Shown: positions 15,558 through 22,703 of the stretch, one piece after another | Position numbering within the stretch: the stretch's first letter is position 1 | How the letters are laid out: the number at the start of each line of letters is the position of its first letter | Assembly: GCA_948623715.1 (NCBI GenBank) | Contig: CAPHDI010000016.1 | Span: forward strand, 1 to 27,453 | DNA from: an uncultured Candidatus Saccharibacteria bacterium | Lineage (GTDB): Bacteria; Patescibacteriota; Saccharimonadia; Saccharimonadales; Saccharimonadaceae | Direction: 5' to 3' | Length of the DNA: 27,453 nucleotides | The notes under the pieces: generated by a model | What the model saw: the letters and a program-made list of their open reading frames with translations, nothing else | Databases searched by the model: none | What the model was told of the DNA's origin: nothing | Program-made: the position numbers and the translations under genes

Positions 15558-16184
15558 CTAAGCGTTTGGCTGATTCGCAGCAGTGAAAGTCACCTGACCG
15601 GTATAAGTACCAGACGCCTGGCCATCCTTCAATACAGCCTTGAAAGTTACATTAGTAGTTTCACCAGCAGCAGCGGTAGCAACACCTTTGGTAACGATAT
15701 TTTCACCATCTTCAGTTACACCAGCAAAGTTAGCACCGTCAACACTGTAACCCCAGACAGAATTACCGCCTTCTAGAGCCAAAGCAGCAGCATCAGCAAA
15801 TTTTACTGAACTTGCAGCAATCACATCAGTCGAAACAGTCGTGCTGGTCAAGCTAGTTGGGTTAGTAGCAGCGCTACCCTTGATGTTCAAAGTATAGCCC
15901 TTAGAGTTATTAGAAATAACCTTCACGCCGAGAGCAGTACCAGTGTAGTTATTGCCAGAGTTCAAATTCACCACATTAGCATCAGTATCAATACTAAGCA
16001 CATCTTCAATCGTCAAATTGATCTTAGTGTCCTCAGTAACCTTAGCATCGCCAGTGCCATCCCATTCGACAACTGCAGGATCCGTCACAGTCTCATCCGC
16101 CGCATACGTGCTCAACGGCAAAGCCGCCACGCCCAGCCCAGCTACGACGCCGAGGATGGCGATGGTTTTTGATAGATTAGTCAT
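15558..16184 (-). CDS. Secreted beta-domain protein sharing the FISUMP C-terminal domain
   Basis: A 208-residue exported protein with a signal peptide (1-28, ending LSTYAAD). The mature part shares a pattern with the C-terminal domain of the FISUMP proteins: VLSIDTDANV / VISIDATSG; SNNSKGYTLNI / SANTTYAVQL; NPTSLTS / KTSLTN; NSVWGYSVDG / NAWGILN; and GTYTGQVTFTAA / GEYSTTVTITAV at the end. It is thus a stand-alone version of that module and contains no membrane anchor or sortase motif. It has a consensus promoter and a good AAAGAGGAG Shine-Dalgarno, so it may be abundant. Function unknown; a surface-layer or matrix component is plausible. Confidence 0.7.
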   Translation of the reverse strand: MTNLSKTIAILGVVAGLGVAALPLSTYAADETVTDPAVVEWDGTGDAKVTEDTKINLTIEDVLSIDTDANVVNLNSGNNYTGTALGVKVISNNSKGYTLNIKGSAATNPTSLTSTTVSTDVIAASSVKFADAAALALEGGNSVWGYSVDGANFAGVTEDGENIVTKGVATAAAGETTNVTFKAVLKDGQASGTYTGQVTFTAANQPNA

Positions 16185-16238
16185 AAATAACTCCTCTTTA
16201 ATAATTTATTTGTATTTTTGGATTAGCTCCTATTTTCC

Positions 16239-16267
16239 ATTATAACTAAGCGTTAACATTATGTCAA
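16239..16267 (-). promoter_or_regulatory. Near-consensus sigma-70-type promoter of secreted protein gene
   Basis: TTGACA (plus 16262-16267), 17-nt spacer and TATAAT (plus 16239-16244) on the minus strand, leaving a leader of about 48 nt. The only fully consensus promoter seen in the window, suggesting high expression of the gene at 15558-16184. Confidence 0.88.
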
Positions 16268-16400
16268 ACTTATTTTCTCATAAGTTCTCCACATCTTATC
16301 AATCTCGCGCCAAACACACAGCCATCTCGCCGGCACCTCGACCTACCCCACCAAACCAATCACCCCAAAAAGCATCCCGCAACAACCCCCATCAATATCT

Positions 16401-16970
16401 TTACTCTTCCGGAATAAAATACGGCTGCTCAATATTACTCATCAGGTCAAAATACGCCTGCATTATAAACGTTTCCTGCCCCAGCATCCCAAGAATATTA
16501 AACAAATCCCGCCGCAGCGGCTCTATCGGCTCATCCCCGATCACCTCTGCTTCAAGCTTCATATAATGGTTATTCAACCCCTCGACTTTATCAACGTAAA
16601 GCACCGTCTTATCATCAATCCAAAGCTCCTGCCGTTGCCGACTAATCTCCGCCACCTTCCGAAATCCCAGCTGATGAATAATCCCCGATGCCTCCGTATA
16701 ATCTTTTACCTCCGTAAAATTCACCCAATCCACCCCACTATCTTCAATATGTCGCTTCAGATACATCGAATAAACCGCCGGCTGCTCCGTCGATCGCACT
16801 TCCGTCCGCATCACCAGCCGCGGATAATTCATTCCCGGCCGATAATCACTCGGCAAATACACTCGCTCGTGCTGCCAAATCACCGGCGACAATTCCATGC
16901 CAATATTCTCAATCTGCTGATCCAGCGCCTTTCGATCCGGCAATTGACTCTTTACGATCAACTTTTTCAT
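16401..16970 (-). CDS. CYTH-domain protein (CyaB/thiamine-triphosphatase-like)
   Basis: A 189-residue soluble protein. The central region YLKRHIEDSGVDWVNFTEVKDYTEASGIIHQLGF, the following R-x-R-x-E-LWID, and VLYVDKVEGLNNHYMKLEAEV fit the CYTH tunnel fold (class IV adenylate cyclase, inorganic and thiamine triphosphatase), with the typical lysine/arginine and acidic pattern. The canonical N-terminal ExExK is not evident, so substrate binding may differ. It is monocistronic, with an extended -10 8 nt from the ATG and no Shine-Dalgarno. The substrate cannot be predicted; tripolyphosphate or a nucleotide is typical of the fold. Confidence 0.65.
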   Translation of the reverse strand: MKKLIVKSQLPDRKALDQQIENIGMELSPVIWQHERVYLPSDYRPGMNYPRLVMRTEVRSTEQPAVYSMYLKRHIEDSGVDWVNFTEVKDYTEASGIIHQLGFRKVAEISRQRQELWIDDKTVLYVDKVEGLNNHYMKLEAEVIGDEPIEPLRRDLFNILGMLGQETFIMQAYFDLMSNIEQPYFIPEE

Positions 16971-16978
16971 ACATAACC

Positions 16979-16984
16979 ATTATA
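16979..16984 (-). promoter_or_regulatory. Extended -10 promoter for nearly leaderless CYTH mRNA
   Basis: TGT-TATAAT on the minus strand; 8 nt to the ATG at 16968-16970. Confidence 0.55.
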
Positions 16985-17032
16985 ACACAGCCGCATTTTT
17001 CCGCAACTAACTCACATTTTTCGTAAAACCAC

Positions 17033-17061
17033 TCGACAAAACCACAAAAGTTTTCTATACT
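17033..17061 (+). promoter_or_regulatory. Promoter of RNA element copy 2
   Basis: TCGACA (17033-17038), 17-nt spacer, TATACT (17056-17061), then six bases and the G at 17068. The only copy with a recognisable -35 and without the TG extension. Confidence 0.7.
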
Positions 17062-17067
17062 AGAACT

Positions 17068-17254
17068 GTTGAGTCATTTATCAGATGTTTTTAATACGAA
17101 AACATAGTTCTTATCTACAATTTAAGTTAGTTCAAAAACTAAAAGCATAGATCTCATGATTAAATGGCACCATGAGGCGCTTTCTAAAAGTGAGATCTTG
17201 CTCGAAGTAAGAACTAACTGATGGATGGCTCAACACCCTCGTGGTGCCATTTTT
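17068..17254 (+). ncRNA. Structured RNA element, copy 2 (leader of intact FISUMP gene)
   Basis: The longest copy. The basal helix pairs 17068-17084 with 17218-17234: 17 uninterrupted pairs including wobbles. The middle helix pairs 17105-17114 with 17207-17216 (10 bp). The apical stem pairs 17149-17156 with 17191-17198 (8 bp) plus GCA/TGC across a bulge. The apical loop holds AAATGGCACCATGAGG (17162-17177), complementary to the tail CCTCGTGGTGCCATTT (from 17237) over 16 positions; T5 is at 17250-17254. The middle and basal sequences are unrelated to the other copies. The FISUMP ATG lies 86 nt past the T-run, with no separate promoter seen. Confidence 0.8.
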
Positions 17255-17287
17255 GTTCAAGCTTATTTACCTACTTAGAGCTTTTTG

Positions 17288-17476
17288 CAAAAATGAGCCT
17301 CCTGCGAGAACTTATAACACATACGCCAAAGGAGGGCATAATGCTAAAAATAAAGAAAACTAAACCTTATCAATTTAGAAAATCACACGGAGACTCTGCA
17401 CGTAATGTATATACGAGAAGAGTAGCATGCGCGTTAGCTCTTATTTGTGGTATTGTGCCATCCTTAGCGTTACTTA
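17288..17476 (+). repeat. 189-bp near-identical block shared with 26305-26493
   Basis: Covers the leader hairpin, Shine-Dalgarno, start codon and first 45 codons of the FISUMP gene. Only three differences from the block at 26305-26493 were found by eye, one of them ATG to ATA at the start codon. Sequence upstream (RNA element helices) and downstream (FISUMP core) diverges, which suggests recent duplication or gene conversion limited to this segment. Confidence 0.85.
17298..17335 (+). promoter_or_regulatory. RBS-sequestering hairpin, FISUMP copy 2
   Basis: CCTCCTGCG (17298-17306) pairs with CGC (17324-17326) and AGGAGG (17330-17335) across a CAA bulge, covering the whole Shine-Dalgarno of the ATG at 17341. 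Translation would need this stem to open. Confidence 0.6.
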
Positions 17477-18732
17477 GTAGTTATAATGTTGCACCAGTTA
17501 GTGCTGCCCGTAAAACATTAAGTAATATTACTACCATGCAAGAGATGACACCAGAAATCTGCGCTAATTCTGCTTTAGGACAATCTAACGCTCTAATTGA
17601 TACTCGTGATAACTCTACTTATACTGTAGCTAGACTTAGTGATGGTAATTGTTGGATGACGCAGAACCTCCGACTTACCAAAGAGAGTCTTGAAACTAAT
17701 GGTCAATCTGCTACGCTTTCCAGTATTACTTCTGATGTAGCAGAAGACAGCACCTTCGAGCTACCAGAATCCGCTCTCTGGACTGATACTTCTGTAGATG
17801 GTAACCATCTTTACTATGATAATGACACAGACTATGGCGCATATTATACTTGGTATACCGCTACTGCCGGGACAGGCACCGCAGAAATGACTAGTGGTAA
17901 TGCAACTTCTAGTGTCTGTCCCAATAACTGGAGATTGCCTGCTAAAACCGAATACGACGCTCTAATAGGCAAAGGCGAATCCGATTGGACTATGAACGGA
18001 AGCAGACGCGGATACTGGATTGGAGGAGCAGCCAGTGCAACGGGCGCAGCCTTTTTCTCTGCTGCTGGCTACATAGACTCTAACGCCGGCACGCTTGACG
18101 TCACAAATTCCATTGGACATTATTGGTCTAACACCCCATATAGCGAACTCACTGCGTATCACCTTTACCTTTATGATGGCACATCGCCTTATCTAGACAA
18201 TAATGCTAAGATGCTTGGCTTCTCCATCCGCTGTCTCGCCCCCGCCTCCAGTACTGTTCTCCCGGACCGCTTCGATGAGAAGGATGTAGAAGTAATTGCA
18301 GTTCGGGTTGCACCAGTAATTAGTATCGACGCTACCTCCGGCATGAAAGAAGAAGTAGATCCGAATCAAGTCACTAGTGGCAATATATCAGCCACTATTT
18401 CCGCTAATACTACTTATGCTGTACAACTTAGTGCTAATAAAACATCACTAACTAATACTAATGATAGTTCTGATACAGAAATAACAAGTAGTAATAGTAT
18501 ACCAGCATCTACTAATGTACAAGCTAAGACTAATGCCTGGGGTATACTAAATCAAGATAACTCTACTTATTCTGCTATTACTACTAATCCTACTACTTAC
18601 TATAATACAGAAGAATATAATGAAGAGTCTCAAGCAACAAAGCATACTTTCGGCATAGGAGTATCGATCTCCCCAACCTTACCTGCTGGAGAATATTCTA
18701 CTACGGTTACTATTACTGCGGTGAATAACTAG
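17341..18732 (+). CDS. FISUMP-family exported surface protein (intact)
   Basis: A 463-residue protein. The ATG at 17341 follows AAAGGAGGG by five bases; the apparent longer reading frame upstream is RNA leader. Basic N-terminus (1-27), hydrophobic export/anchor segment (28-46), a likely cleavage region near VSAAR (53-57). The FISUMP core (about 65-302) has the repeated family features NCWMTQNLRL (103-112), DYGAYYTWYTA, VCPNNWRLP (192-200), FFSAAGY, YWSN and FSIRCLA (294-300), with cysteines 104, 193 and 298. A C-terminal beta domain (about 315-463, from VISIDATSG to TVTITAVNN) is shared with the secreted protein at 15558. No sortase motif. Codons are AT-richer than in the housekeeping genes. 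Function unknown; probably host contact or adhesion. Confidence 0.85.
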   Translation: MLKIKKTKPYQFRKSHGDSARNVYTRRVACALALICGIVPSLALLSSYNVAPVSAARKTLSNITTMQEMTPEICANSALGQSNALIDTRDNSTYTVARLSDGNCWMTQNLRLTKESLETNGQSATLSSITSDVAEDSTFELPESALWTDTSVDGNHLYYDNDTDYGAYYTWYTATAGTGTAEMTSGNATSSVCPNNWRLPAKTEYDALIGKGESDWTMNGSRRGYWIGGAASATGAAFFSAAGYIDSNAGTLDVTNSIGHYWSNTPYSELTAYHLYLYDGTSPYLDNNAKMLGFSIRCLAPASSTVLPDRFDEKDVEVIAVRVAPVISIDATSGMKEEVDPNQVTSGNISATISANTTYAVQLSANKTSLTNTNDSSDTEITSSNSIPASTNVQAKTNAWGILNQDNSTYSAITTNPTTYYNTEEYNEESQATKHTFGIGVSISPTLPAGEYSTTVTITAVNN

Positions 18733-18739
18733 CTCGTTA

Positions 18740-18768
18740 TTGCTATTTCCCTCTTCCTCTGTTATGAT
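18740..18768 (+). promoter_or_regulatory. Promoter of the SPFH-protein gene
   Basis: TTGCTA (18740-18745), 17-nt spacer, TATGAT (18763-18768). The leader of about 60 nt contains ACAGGG...CCCTGT closing an inner stem, followed by AAAGGAG before the ATG at 18836. It lies only 8 nt after the FISUMP stop, and no terminator separates the two genes. Confidence 0.6.
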
Positions 18769-18835
18769 AAGCTCATAGACAGGGAGTCAGTGCCAACCGA
18801 CACATACCCTGTATCATGTTAACCAAAGGAGTTTT

Positions 18836-19579
18836 ATGCCCATCCTACTTATTATCATAGCAATCATTTTACTAATCATCATCCCCGGCATCCGCATCGT
18901 CAATCAATACGAGCGCGGCGTCGTCCTCCGCCTCGGTAAATATTCCCGCATGCTGAAGCCCGGCTTCCGCGTCATCATTCCCTACATCGACCACATGACA
19001 AAAGTTGACGTCCGCACCACCCCGATGGACATCCCGAAGCAAGAAGTCATCACCCGTGACAACGTCACCGTCAATGTCGACGCCATCGTTTACTTCCGCG
19101 TCATCGACGCCCCGAAGGCTGTTCTTGAAACCACGAATTATGCCTACGCGACCAGCACTTTCGCCCAAACCGCTCTCCGCGACGTCACTGGCAATTTCGA
19201 CCTTGATGAGATCCTTAGCAAGCGCGATGAAATCTCCATCAAGATTCGCGAAATCGTCGACGCTCAGACCGACAAATGGGGTATCGACATCGAAAACGTC
19301 AAACTTCAAAACATTGAGCTCCCCTCTGACATGAAACGCGCCATGGCCAAGCAAGCCGAAGCCGAACGCGAGCGCCGCGCCGCTATCATCTCCGCCGAAG
19401 GCGAAAAAGCCGCCGCTGCTGCTGTTGCTGAAGCTGCCCATATGCTCGCCCAGACTCCCGGTGGTCTCAATATCCGCACCCTCCAGACCCTCGAGAAAAT
19501 CAGTACCGACCCTTCCCAGAAAACAGTTATCCTCCTACCAAACGATCTCACTGACGCAATCGGTAAAGTCGTACGCTAA
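18836..19579 (+). CDS. SPFH/stomatin-like (slipin) membrane protein
   Basis: A 247-residue SPFH/band-7 protein: N-terminal membrane hairpin or helix (1-18), then the band-7 domain beginning IVNQYERGVVLRLGKYSRMLKPGFRVIIPYID, with VDVRTTPMDIPKQEVITRDNVTVNVDAIVYFRV and ALRDVTGNFDLDEILSKRDEI. It ends in an Ala/Glu/Arg-rich coiled coil (about 180-205) that usually drives oligomerisation. Such proteins form membrane scaffold rings and often affect protease or lipid organisation. The NfeD partner seen with many bacterial slipins is not adjacent. It has its own promoter and a strong terminator, so it appears monocistronic. Confidence 0.93.
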   Translation: MPILLIIIAIILLIIIPGIRIVNQYERGVVLRLGKYSRMLKPGFRVIIPYIDHMTKVDVRTTPMDIPKQEVITRDNVTVNVDAIVYFRVIDAPKAVLETTNYAYATSTFAQTALRDVTGNFDLDEILSKRDEISIKIREIVDAQTDKWGIDIENVKLQNIELPSDMKRAMAKQAEAERERRAAIISAEGEKAAAAAVAEAAHMLAQTPGGLNIRTLQTLEKISTDPSQKTVILLPNDLTDAIGKVVR

Positions 19580-19609
19580 AATCCCTATCCAGGATTCTAG
19601 CGACATAGC

Positions 19610-19636
19610 AAAAAGCGGCGAATCTCGCCGCTTTTT
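19610..19636. terminator. Bidirectional terminator after SPFH gene
   Basis: AAAAAGCGGCGA-ATC-TCGCCGCTTTTT, a perfect stem with A and T tracts on both sides. Serves the SPFH gene on plus and the gene ending at 19699 on minus. Confidence 0.93.
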
Positions 19637-19698
19637 CTTACCTCATTCGCTGCACTCGCACCGGATACCTCACTCCCGGCTGCATCCTCACTACGATC

Positions 19699-20484
19699 TT
19701 ACGCATTTTTCTTCTCCTTAATAATTACCGTCGTCGCACCGATCATGATCAATACTACCGCTACTCCCGCGATAATCAATTCCGCAACGCCAGCCCGTTG
19801 CTCTTCACCAGTATTCGGCACTTCCACATTTGTATTTTCCGCCTCCGGCTCCGCTTCTGTACCTTTTCCGTCATTTTTTGCAGCGTCATCTTCCGCAGTC
19901 GCTTCCGCCTTAGCCATCGTTGCAACCGGTTCTGTTTCTGGCTCATGCGTTACCGTCACCTTCACTGTCGTCGCTACTGCCTCTGGTTTCACATCCGCCG
20001 CAGGCTCCGCCTTCGCCACTACGGATCCTTCCTTAGCTTCCGCTTGCGCTGCAACTTGCGCCTCCGGCGTCACATTCGCGATAGTCTCACTCTGCTTCAC
20101 CGTACGATTACTCCGCACCGCAGCACCCGCAGCCGTACTCGTCGTAATTCCCTGCCGATTCACCCCGAGCAAAAGATTCGTCGCCTCCGCCGCTTCGTTA
20201 AGCACCTGTGTCATCGCCGCCGAATCACCATTTCCAGTTTTCTGAATCTCATTTGCCTGTGCAATCTTCTGGTCAAGATATTTCTCCAAACCTGGATATT
20301 TCGTCGACGAATTAGTGCTCGCCACCCCCTTCGCCTCTGTTGCCTTTTCGATCGCACTTTGCAACCCATTGTTTGTATTTAATTGCGTATTTGCTCCCGC
20401 CCCATCCGCCGCAAACACAGCATTTCCGCTCCCTGCCAAGATAAAAGCTAGCCCCAACGCACCTACTACCTGCGCTTTCTTCAT
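19699..20484 (-). CDS. Exported protein with sortase-like VPNTG anchor
   Basis: A 261-residue protein: signal peptide (1-25, cleavage near VFAAD), an N-terminal helical domain (about 30-110), then a long Ala/Glu/Val/Thr-rich spacer (about 125-220) of low complexity. The C-terminus has NVEVPNTGEEQ, a hydrophobic helix (about 232-254) and the basic tail IKEKKNA, the order seen in LPxTG sortase substrates, with V in place of L and N as x. It is therefore probably linked to the cell wall by a class A/E-like sortase; no sortase gene is in the window. Function of the N-terminal domain unknown. Confidence 0.75.
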   Translation of the reverse strand: MKKAQVVGALGLAFILAGSGNAVFAADGAGANTQLNTNNGLQSAIEKATEAKGVASTNSSTKYPGLEKYLDQKIAQANEIQKTGNGDSAAMTQVLNEAAEATNLLLGVNRQGITTSTAAGAAVRSNRTVKQSETIANVTPEAQVAAQAEAKEGSVVAKAEPAADVKPEAVATTVKVTVTHEPETEPVATMAKAEATAEDDAAKNDGKGTEAEPEAENTNVEVPNTGEEQRAGVAELIIAGVAVVLIMIGATTVIIKEKKNA

Positions 20485-20526
20485 TATTCTCTCCCAAAAT
20501 ATTAGTTATTACTTACCTCTAACCAT

Positions 20527-20555
20527 ATTCTAGCAGAAAACACACCAAAAATCAA
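20527..20555 (-). promoter_or_regulatory. Promoter of the VPNTG surface-protein gene
   Basis: TTGATT (plus 20550-20555), 17-nt spacer, TAGAAT (plus 20527-20532) on the minus strand; leader of about 36 nt with GGGAGAG before the ATG. Confidence 0.65.
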
Positions 20556-20596
20556 GACCAACCACACATTCCCCAGAAAAGCGCAAGCGCTATCGC

Positions 20597-21016
20597 CTAG
20601 TCTAGCTGATATCCATTTCTCGCCTTATTCGCCCACGCATCCGCCAGTTCATTCATCTCCGTCCCCACATGCCCCCTCACCCAGATCAACTTCACCGGAT
20701 ATGCCTGATATAATTCGTAGAGTTTTTTTACGATATCGAGGTTCTTAATTTCCCCGTGCGACTTCCGCCAGCCCTGCGCTTTCCAGCCTGGCGCCCACTT
20801 CGTCGCTACATTGATCCAAAATTCCGAATCGCTATGTATCTCACAGCCTTCCTCACCGGCGTATTCCATCGCCGCGATCATCGCTAGGCCTTCCATCCGA
20901 ATATTCGTCGATTCTGCCTCACTGCCAAGCACTACCGGCTCGCCATCCTCAATCACCGCAAATCCCCCTGGTCCCGGGTTAGGGCTTGCGCTACCATCCG
21001 TCCATAATACTTTCAT
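20597..21016 (-). CDS. rnhA: Ribonuclease HI
   Basis: A 139-residue RNase H fold enzyme that cleaves the RNA strand of RNA-DNA hybrids, removing R-loops and primers. Catalytic residues are in place: Asp7 (WTDGSASPNPGPGG), Glu42, Asp63 (HSDSEFW) and Asp126, with His116 in VRGHVG. It lacks the extra basic handle insertion of E. coli RNase HI beyond a short WKAQGWRKS segment that serves this role. GAGGAGGT lies four bases before the ATG. It has its own promoter in the 87-nt gap after clpP. Confidence 0.95.
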   Translation of the reverse strand: MKVLWTDGSASPNPGPGGFAVIEDGEPVVLGSEAESTNIRMEGLAMIAAMEYAGEEGCEIHSDSEFWINVATKWAPGWKAQGWRKSHGEIKNLDIVKKLYELYQAYPVKLIWVRGHVGTEMNELADAWANKARNGYQLD

Positions 21017-21060
21017 TTTACCTCCTCAAAACCTCCACTCATTAGCAGAGCTATGCTTCC

Positions 21061-21089
21061 ATACTATCACACTTACGCTTATCTGTCAA
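21061..21089 (-). promoter_or_regulatory. Promoter of rnhA
   Basis: TTGACA (plus 21084-21089), 17-nt spacer, TAGTAT (plus 21061-21066) on the minus strand, about 45 nt before the rnhA ATG. Confidence 0.7.
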
Positions 21090-21103
21090 GATCTATTCGA
21101 GGC

Positions 21104-21700
21104 TTATTTTACAATCTCATCGATAATCCCGTATTCTAGCGCCTCCTCCGCCGACATCCAGTTATCTCGATCCATATCTTTCTCGACCTGCTTCAGATCC
21201 TTTCCAGTATTCTCCGCGAAGATTTCCGCCAGCTTCTTCTTCAAATAGATCCCCTCCTTTAGCGCAATTTCTTGATCGGTGATCTTCCCCTCCGTCCCCG
21301 ACGATGGCTGATGAATCATGATCCGTGCATTCGGCAGGACAAACCTCTTCCCCTTCACCCCACAACTCAGTAACATCGCCCCCATCGACGCCTGTAGCCC
21401 GATCCCAATCGTCTGCACATCCGGCTTAATATAATTCATCGTATCAATAATCGCCAACCCATCATACACCGACCCGCCCGGCGAGTTGATATAGAGCTTA
21501 ATATCGCGCTTCGGATCTTCATTCGCAAGGTAAAGCAACTGCGCCACCACTAGATTCGCCGTGTGCGAATCCACTTGCTCCCCGAGAAAGACAATCCGGT
21601 CATTCAATAACCGCGAATAAATATCGTACGCCCGCTCCCCCCGTGGGCTCTCCTCGACTACCGTCGGCACTAGATAATCATTTATTACTTTCTTATTCAT
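21104..21700 (-). CDS. clpP: ClpP, ATP-dependent protease proteolytic subunit
   Basis: A 198-residue serine peptidase forming the tetradecameric barrel of Clp proteases. Catalytic triad: Ser105 (GLQASMGAM), His130 (RIMIHQPSSG) and Asp179 (DRDNWM); spacing equals that of E. coli ClpP. INSPGGSVYDGLAI and the MSAEEALEYGIID ending are typical. The start overlaps the stop of the upstream metalloprotease-like gene as ATGA, so translation is coupled, and clpC is two genes upstream. ClpC is therefore its likely unfoldase partner. Confidence 0.96.
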   Translation of the reverse strand: MNKKVINDYLVPTVVEESPRGERAYDIYSRLLNDRIVFLGEQVDSHTANLVVAQLLYLANEDPKRDIKLYINSPGGSVYDGLAIIDTMNYIKPDVQTIGIGLQASMGAMLLSCGVKGKRFVLPNARIMIHQPSSGTEGKITDQEIALKEGIYLKKKLAEIFAENTGKDLKQVEKDMDRDNWMSAEEALEYGIIDEIVK

Positions 21701-22674
21701 ATTTTCTCCTTTACATTACTATTCATCGCATCACTTAGATTTCCTAGCTTCTTAACATTTTCCTGATACTCCGCTACTGCTTTATTATTTTCATCAATCT
21801 TCGCATTCAATTCCAATCTTAGATTCTCCAGCGCCGCATCTTCCGCCTCTAGCTCCGCTCGTTGTTTCTGGAATTCCGCCATTGACTTAAAACATCCCGC
21901 CGTATCTGCACATTCATTATATCTCTCAATCCGTACTTTTAACCCTGCAATTCTCCGGTCGTATTCTTCCTTTCCTACGTCAATTTCCTCCCCTAGCTGC
22001 AATACTTTTTCTCTCAAGGCTTGATTCTCATCTTGTAACTTCTGGAACGGCGCCTGATAATTCTCATAAAACTCTACAATCTTTAACCGATCCTGGAAAT
22101 ATTTCCGATAATGCTCCTCCAGCTCCTCCGGAATCTCCCTGAGCTTCGTCCCTACTCTCGTATATAGCTCCTCCATCTGCGCCGCTTCATCATAGAGTTT
22201 CAGCTCCTCCTCCACCCATTCCGGATTCGCCTGCCGCACTTTAGAAAGCCATTTTTCGACTTCCTTTCGCTCTCCGCCACTCATCCGCGCCCACACCGCG
22301 TGTAGCAACTCATGCGCCGCCGTTACTTTATGTGAATCCACCAATTCCGGCAGCTGCACTTCATAGATATACATCTGATCATTCGTATAACACCCCAGCA
22401 ACGATACTTCGATCTCATGGCTATTACAATGCTCATTAAAACTTTCCGCCTCCTCCAGTGCCGGTTGTGTCGCCAAGAAAATCCGCTCCCCTTTCTCAGT
22501 CAATTCCAATTCCTGTCGGATTTCACTCACCGTACCGCTCTCATCATATCGCCAACTTTTCCATAAATCCTGGAAAAATCGACTTTGCAAGAAAGCATAC
22601 ACCCCAGTCAGCACCAGCGTCGTCACAAGGATCGCTGCGACCTCCCGATTCCGACTCCTACTCTCTACCGGCAT
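21697..22674 (-). CDS. Membrane-anchored protein with HExxH motif, between clpC and clpP
   Basis: A 325-residue protein not recognised beyond its motif. An N-terminal membrane helix (about 12-30) is followed by an outside-facing domain with a zinc-peptidase-like AAHELLHAVWARMS (His121, Glu122, His125), preceded by CNSHEIEVSLLGCY with two cysteines. The C-terminal half (about 150-325) is almost entirely charged helix, likely coiled coil, with another Cys pair (ECADTAGCF). It begins 29 nt after clpC and ends overlapping clpP by 4 nt. It may be an extracytoplasmic metalloprotease under the same stress control. A third zinc ligand is not obvious; activity is unproven. Confidence 0.6.
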   Translation of the reverse strand: MPVESRSRNREVAAILVTTLVLTGVYAFLQSRFFQDLWKSWRYDESGTVSEIRQELELTEKGERIFLATQPALEEAESFNEHCNSHEIEVSLLGCYTNDQMYIYEVQLPELVDSHKVTAAHELLHAVWARMSGGERKEVEKWLSKVRQANPEWVEEELKLYDEAAQMEELYTRVGTKLREIPEELEEHYRKYFQDRLKIVEFYENYQAPFQKLQDENQALREKVLQLGEEIDVGKEEYDRRIAGLKVRIERYNECADTAGCFKSMAEFQKQRAELEAEDAALENLRLELNAKIDENNKAVAEYQENVKKLGNLSDAMNSNVKEKI

Positions 22675-22703
22675 ACCTCTCGCTCCGACATCATTCGCAC
22701 CTT

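Noticed and set aside
17068..17234. Integron attC sites
   Set aside because: The ends read GTT...AAC in the order opposite to attC (RYYYAAC...GTTRRRY), fit only copy 2, and no integrase or cassette array is seen.
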